This document shows positions 4,463 to 6,565 of a stretch of DNA of 6,565 nt, piece by piece; the stretch's first letter is position 1; each line of letters opens with the position of its first letter. The position numbers and the translations under genes were made by a program. The notes under the pieces were generated by a model, which was not told the DNA's origin, searched no databases, and saw only the letters and a program-made list of their open reading frames with translations. Source of the stretch: Planctomycetaceae bacterium (lineage in GTDB: Bacteria; Planctomycetota; Planctomycetia; Pirellulales; Thermoguttaceae); NCBI GenBank assembly GCA_031266315.1, contig JAISBG010000492.1:1-6565 (forward strand), given 5' to 3'.

Positions 4463-6271
4463 TCAGATTTCAACGAGGTGTTTTAATTTTGACGCCATGT
4501 TGAGGCTGTCAATCATTGCGGAGCGGGCTTCTTCCATAATTTGGAGGAGTTCCGATTCGAGTTTTTGGCTTAAATCGGTTCCGACTGCGATTTTTCCGCT
4601 TGATTCTCCAACCAATTCACTAATTCGGGTTGCCGCTTCGTTGGACGATTTCGCCAACTTGCGGACTTCCTCCGCCACAACCGAAAATCCGGCACCCGCT
4701 TTGCCCGCACGTGCCGCTTCAATCGAAGCGTTGAGAGCCAACAGGTTTGTCTGCCGCGCAATTCTGGAAACAACATCAATCACATTGGCAATCTCACCCG
4801 CACCATCGTTGATTTCACGCATCAACCGAGCGGTTTCTTTGACCTGCTTGACCATTCCTTCAATTTCCCTGAAAAACGCCGACGTAAATTTTTCCTGTTT
4901 TTCCGACTGAGCTCTTGCACCTTCTTCGCTTAATTTCAGTTCGTTTTGTTGCTTGTGGAAACACAACTCCGAACGCGACAATTTGTTGTGCAACGCCGTT
5001 GCCATCTCTCCGCAAGTATGATAACCGCACGCACCGCAATTAAGAATATCCGCATCGCCTTTTTTGAGAAGAGTTTCCGAATAAATCAGGTCGCGTTGCG
5101 GTGTTGTCGGTTGCTTTATCGTGTTGTTTTCTCTGAGATTCTGATAATGCCGGTTATAAATGGACGGTTTCCAATAAGAGTCAATCTGTTGATGAAGAAT
5201 TTCATAGTTATCTTCATTATCTTCGGCGTGATCTTCGGAATAATATTTTTTCTGTTCTTCCGTGTAAAGTTCACGCAACGCGTTACTCCGATGCTCCACC
5301 GATGATTCCAATTCGTCTTGTGACGGCGACCTGCTTCGGGTGTGCTTTGTGCCGGAACCAGCGTTGCAACCCAATTCGCAGTTCAAACAGTCAATCAAAA
5401 GCGGATTGGTTTTGGCTTTTCGCGAAGCGTCCAAGTGGTCAAGATAATGGTAAACACCCGGTCCTTCAATCTTACGGATATTTTCCTCAATTCCGGTAAC
5501 TTCACGCATTGCTGTCCGCATGAGACCGCCCGGTGTTGAAAAAAGAACCGCCCGTTCCGCTGCCGGATTATCGTAATCGGTCGGCTCAAAACGATCAAGA
5601 TTGATTTTGTGTTCCGTCAAATAATCGCCCAACTTCGCCATCGTAACATTGTAATCGCCAAGTTGCGTCTCTTCAAATTCACGCTTTTTGGCAATACAAG
5701 GCGAAATCACAACAATTTTATGATCGGCAAATTGCGTATAAAATTCGCGAATCATCTGAATGGTGTGAAGCATCGGGCTGTGCGCCGGAGCAAGGTAAGG
5801 AATTAGTTCCGGGCGGTAAATCTGGATATAGGTTACGATTGCCGGACAAGGTTGGGCAATCACGAGTTCGGGATTCTTCGCCTTGATGTATTCCAAATAG
5901 GATTTGACCGTCAGTTCCGCACCAAAACTCACATCAAAAACCGCTTTAATCCCAAGCGAACGAAGCCAAGTGTTGAATTGGAAATAACGTTCAGGAAAAT
6001 TAGCGGCAATTGCCGGCGCGACAATCGCAATCATTTTAACTCCGCGACGCAAATCACTTAGGAATTGTTCCGTATCATCGACAATTTCCCGCGCACCATG
6101 CGTACAAGCCCGAATACAAGAACCGCAACCGATACATAAATCGTGATTAAGATCAATATGCCGCCCGCTACTGCCGTCATTACAGTATCGAACCGGACAA
6201 ACACGAATACAGACATTGCAGTTGACACAACGACTCTCATTGACGCGAACAACAGGAGATAATTTTTTCAT
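4463..6271 (-). CDS. [FeFe]-hydrogenase-like sensor fused to a chemoreceptor (MCP) signalling domain
   Basis: 602 residues, read on the minus strand. The ATG at 6269-6271 is the first possible start because an in-frame TGA lies four codons upstream; the ribosome site is weak. Domains: two [4Fe-4S] ferredoxin motifs (Cys15/18/21/25 and Cys46/49/52/56); an [FeFe]-hydrogenase large-subunit domain (about 78-305) with AQPCPA (Cys142), [11 protein letters not shown] (Cys192, Lys195) and [13 protein letters not shown] (Cys298, Cys302); a hydrophilic acidic stretch (308-360) and linker; a C-x2-C-x4-C-x16-C Fe-S domain (Cys412/415/420/437); and an MCP signalling hairpin with the tip [20 protein letters not shown] (504-523). 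There is no membrane segment, HAMP or signal peptide, so it should be cytoplasmic. Catalytic enzymes have TSCCP where this protein has AQPCP, so the proton-relay Cys is replaced by Pro141. Known sensory hydrogenases share such changes. Inferred role: sensing H2 or redox state and signalling to CheA/CheW-like partners. Enzymatic turnover is unproven. Confidence 0.9.
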   Translation of the reverse strand: MKKLSPVVRVNESRCVNCNVCIRVCPVRYCNDGSSGRHIDLNHDLCIGCGSCIRACTHGAREIVDDTEQFLSDLRRGVKMIAIVAPAIAANFPERYFQFNTWLRSLGIKAVFDVSFGAELTVKSYLEYIKAKNPELVIAQPCPAIVTYIQIYRPELIPYLAPAHSPMLHTIQMIREFYTQFADHKIVVISPCIAKKREFEETQLGDYNVTMAKLGDYLTEHKINLDRFEPTDYDNPAAERAVLFSTPGGLMRTAMREVTGIEENIRKIEGPGVYHYLDHLDASRKAKTNPLLIDCLNCELGCNAGSGTKHTRSRSPSQDELESSVEHRSNALRELYTEEQKKYYSEDHAEDNEDNYEILHQQIDSYWKPSIYNRHYQNLRENNTIKQPTTPQRDLIYSETLLKKGDADILNCGACGYHTCGEMATALHNKLSRSELCFHKQQNELKLSEEGARAQSEKQEKFTSAFFREIEGMVKQVKETARLMREINDGAGEIANVIDVVSRIARQTNLLALNASIEAARAGKAGAGFSVVAEEVRKLAKSSNEAATRISELVGESSGKIAVGTDLSQKLESELLQIMEEARSAMIDSLNMASKLKHLVEI

Positions 6272-6347
6272 AACAGTATCTCAATAAAGTAGTTTTTTCC
6301 TGTTTAAGGGCAAACATTCACGATGAAATGTGACTATTCAGTGGAAT
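6272..6347. other. Leader of the hydrogenase-MCP gene, no clear promoter
   Basis: On the minus strand this stretch must contain the gene's leader. I see no convincing -35/-10 pair, no -24/-12 (sigma54) pair and no known riboswitch. A stop codon in frame shortly before the ATG confirms that the protein does not extend into it. Confidence 0.4.
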
Positions 6348-6361
6348 AGCCCGATAGGGCT
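6348..6361. repeat. Short palindrome AGCCC-GATA-GGGCT
   Basis: Perfect 5-bp arms around a GATA loop, the same loop as the second hairpin of repeat copy 1. It lies about 77 bases upstream of the start of the hydrogenase-MCP gene and could be a remnant of a repeat or a regulatory stem. Confidence 0.45.
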
Positions 6362-6363
6362 TC

Positions 6364-6521
6364 ATTTTCATAACCGCAGGTCTTCGACTGCGGTAGTACC
6401 GTGATAAAAAACCGCCGCCTGAAAGGCGGGATTTTATGCGGCAATAGGTTAAAATCCTGCCTTTCAGGCAGTGGTCTCTTTGGTTCACAGCCGCAGGTCG
6501 CTGACCTGCGGTTATGAAAAT
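6364..6521. repeat. Inverted-repeat unit bounded by 19-bp arms, containing palindromes
   Basis: Positions 6364-6382 and 6503-6521 are perfect reverse complements over 19 bases (ATTTTCATAACCGCAGGTC). Each outer arm is also part of its own hairpin: 6373-6394 (CCGCAG stem, TTC loop, one bulged G) and 6491-6511 (CCGCAGGTC arms, GCT loop). Inside are 6415-6429 (CCGCCT/AGGCGG, GAA loop) and 6457-6471 (CTGCCT/AGGCAG, TTC loop). Together with the neighbouring GGATTTTA, these two are inverted copies of one module with a compensatory C-G to T-A change. No gene is present. Confidence 0.78.
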
Positions 6522-6522
6522 A

Positions 6523-6537
6523 CTGCCTTTCAGGCAG
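6523..6537. repeat. Short palindrome CTGCCT-TTC-AGGCAG, extra copy
   Basis: Identical to 6457-6471. It is followed on the plus strand by GAGAAAAAAA, not by T, and so does not look like an intrinsic terminator for either strand. The window ends 28 bases later with nothing further recognised. Confidence 0.7.
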
Positions 6538-6565
6538 AGAAAAAAATACTACGGAATAGTTACGA

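Noticed and set aside
4455..4910. 151-residue plus-strand frame
   Set aside because: Antisense shadow of the MCP domain; the minus-strand frame has unmistakable chemoreceptor motifs.
6272..6347. Sigma54 or sigma70 promoter for the hydrogenase-MCP gene
   Set aside because: No GG-N10-GC pair, and the best -35/-10 pair (TTGCCC with TACTTT on the minus strand) is too weak to support.

Overview
The window looks like a piece of a moderate-to-low GC anaerobic bacterium, most likely a planctomycete or close PVC relative. This is inferred, not proven. It rests on the style of two proteins: a beta-barrel C-terminus ending in aromatic strands, and a secreted TPR protein with the 'DPRPYYFLALAHFRL' type of repeat. 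Anaerobic life is suggested by a [FeFe]-hydrogenase-like sensor protein. Five genuine protein genes are visible. No tRNA, rRNA, CRISPR array or transposase gene was seen.

Layout: (1) 2-382 (+), the 3' end of an outer-membrane barrel gene. (2) 383-998, a gap with two oppositely oriented copies of a multi-hairpin repeat of about 140 bp, then AT-rich DNA that probably holds a promoter. (3) 999-1859 (+), a secreted TPR protein with a long acidic, Asn/Lys-rich tail, overlapped at its 3' end by (4) 1837-2781 (+), a ZnuA/TroA-type metal-binding lipoprotein. (5) 2782-3205, a gap dominated by a 225-bp nested inverted repeat, followed by a good sigma70-like promoter for (6) asnA at 3206-4237 (+), ammonia-dependent asparagine synthetase. 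(7) 4238-4462, a convergent gap holding a third copy of the 140-bp repeat. (8) 4463-6271 (-), a 602-residue fusion of two ferredoxin clusters, an [FeFe]-hydrogenase catalytic-type domain, a further Fe-S domain and a chemoreceptor (MCP) signalling domain. (9) 6272-6565, a gap made largely of short palindromes.

The genes do not form one pathway. The TPR and metal-binding genes are probably one transcription unit with coupled translation. asnA stands alone under its own promoter. The hydrogenase-MCP fusion stands alone on the other strand and is best read as a cytoplasmic hydrogen or redox sensor feeding a chemotaxis-like output.

Two things deserve most attention. The first is the soluble hydrogenase-chemoreceptor fusion: it keeps the four cysteines expected to hold the [4Fe-4S] part of the H-cluster but has Pro where catalytic enzymes carry the proton-relay Cys. 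The second is that all four intergenic gaps are occupied by palindromic repeat families whose stems vary by paired, compensatory substitutions, which points to selection or copying at the level of hairpin structure.
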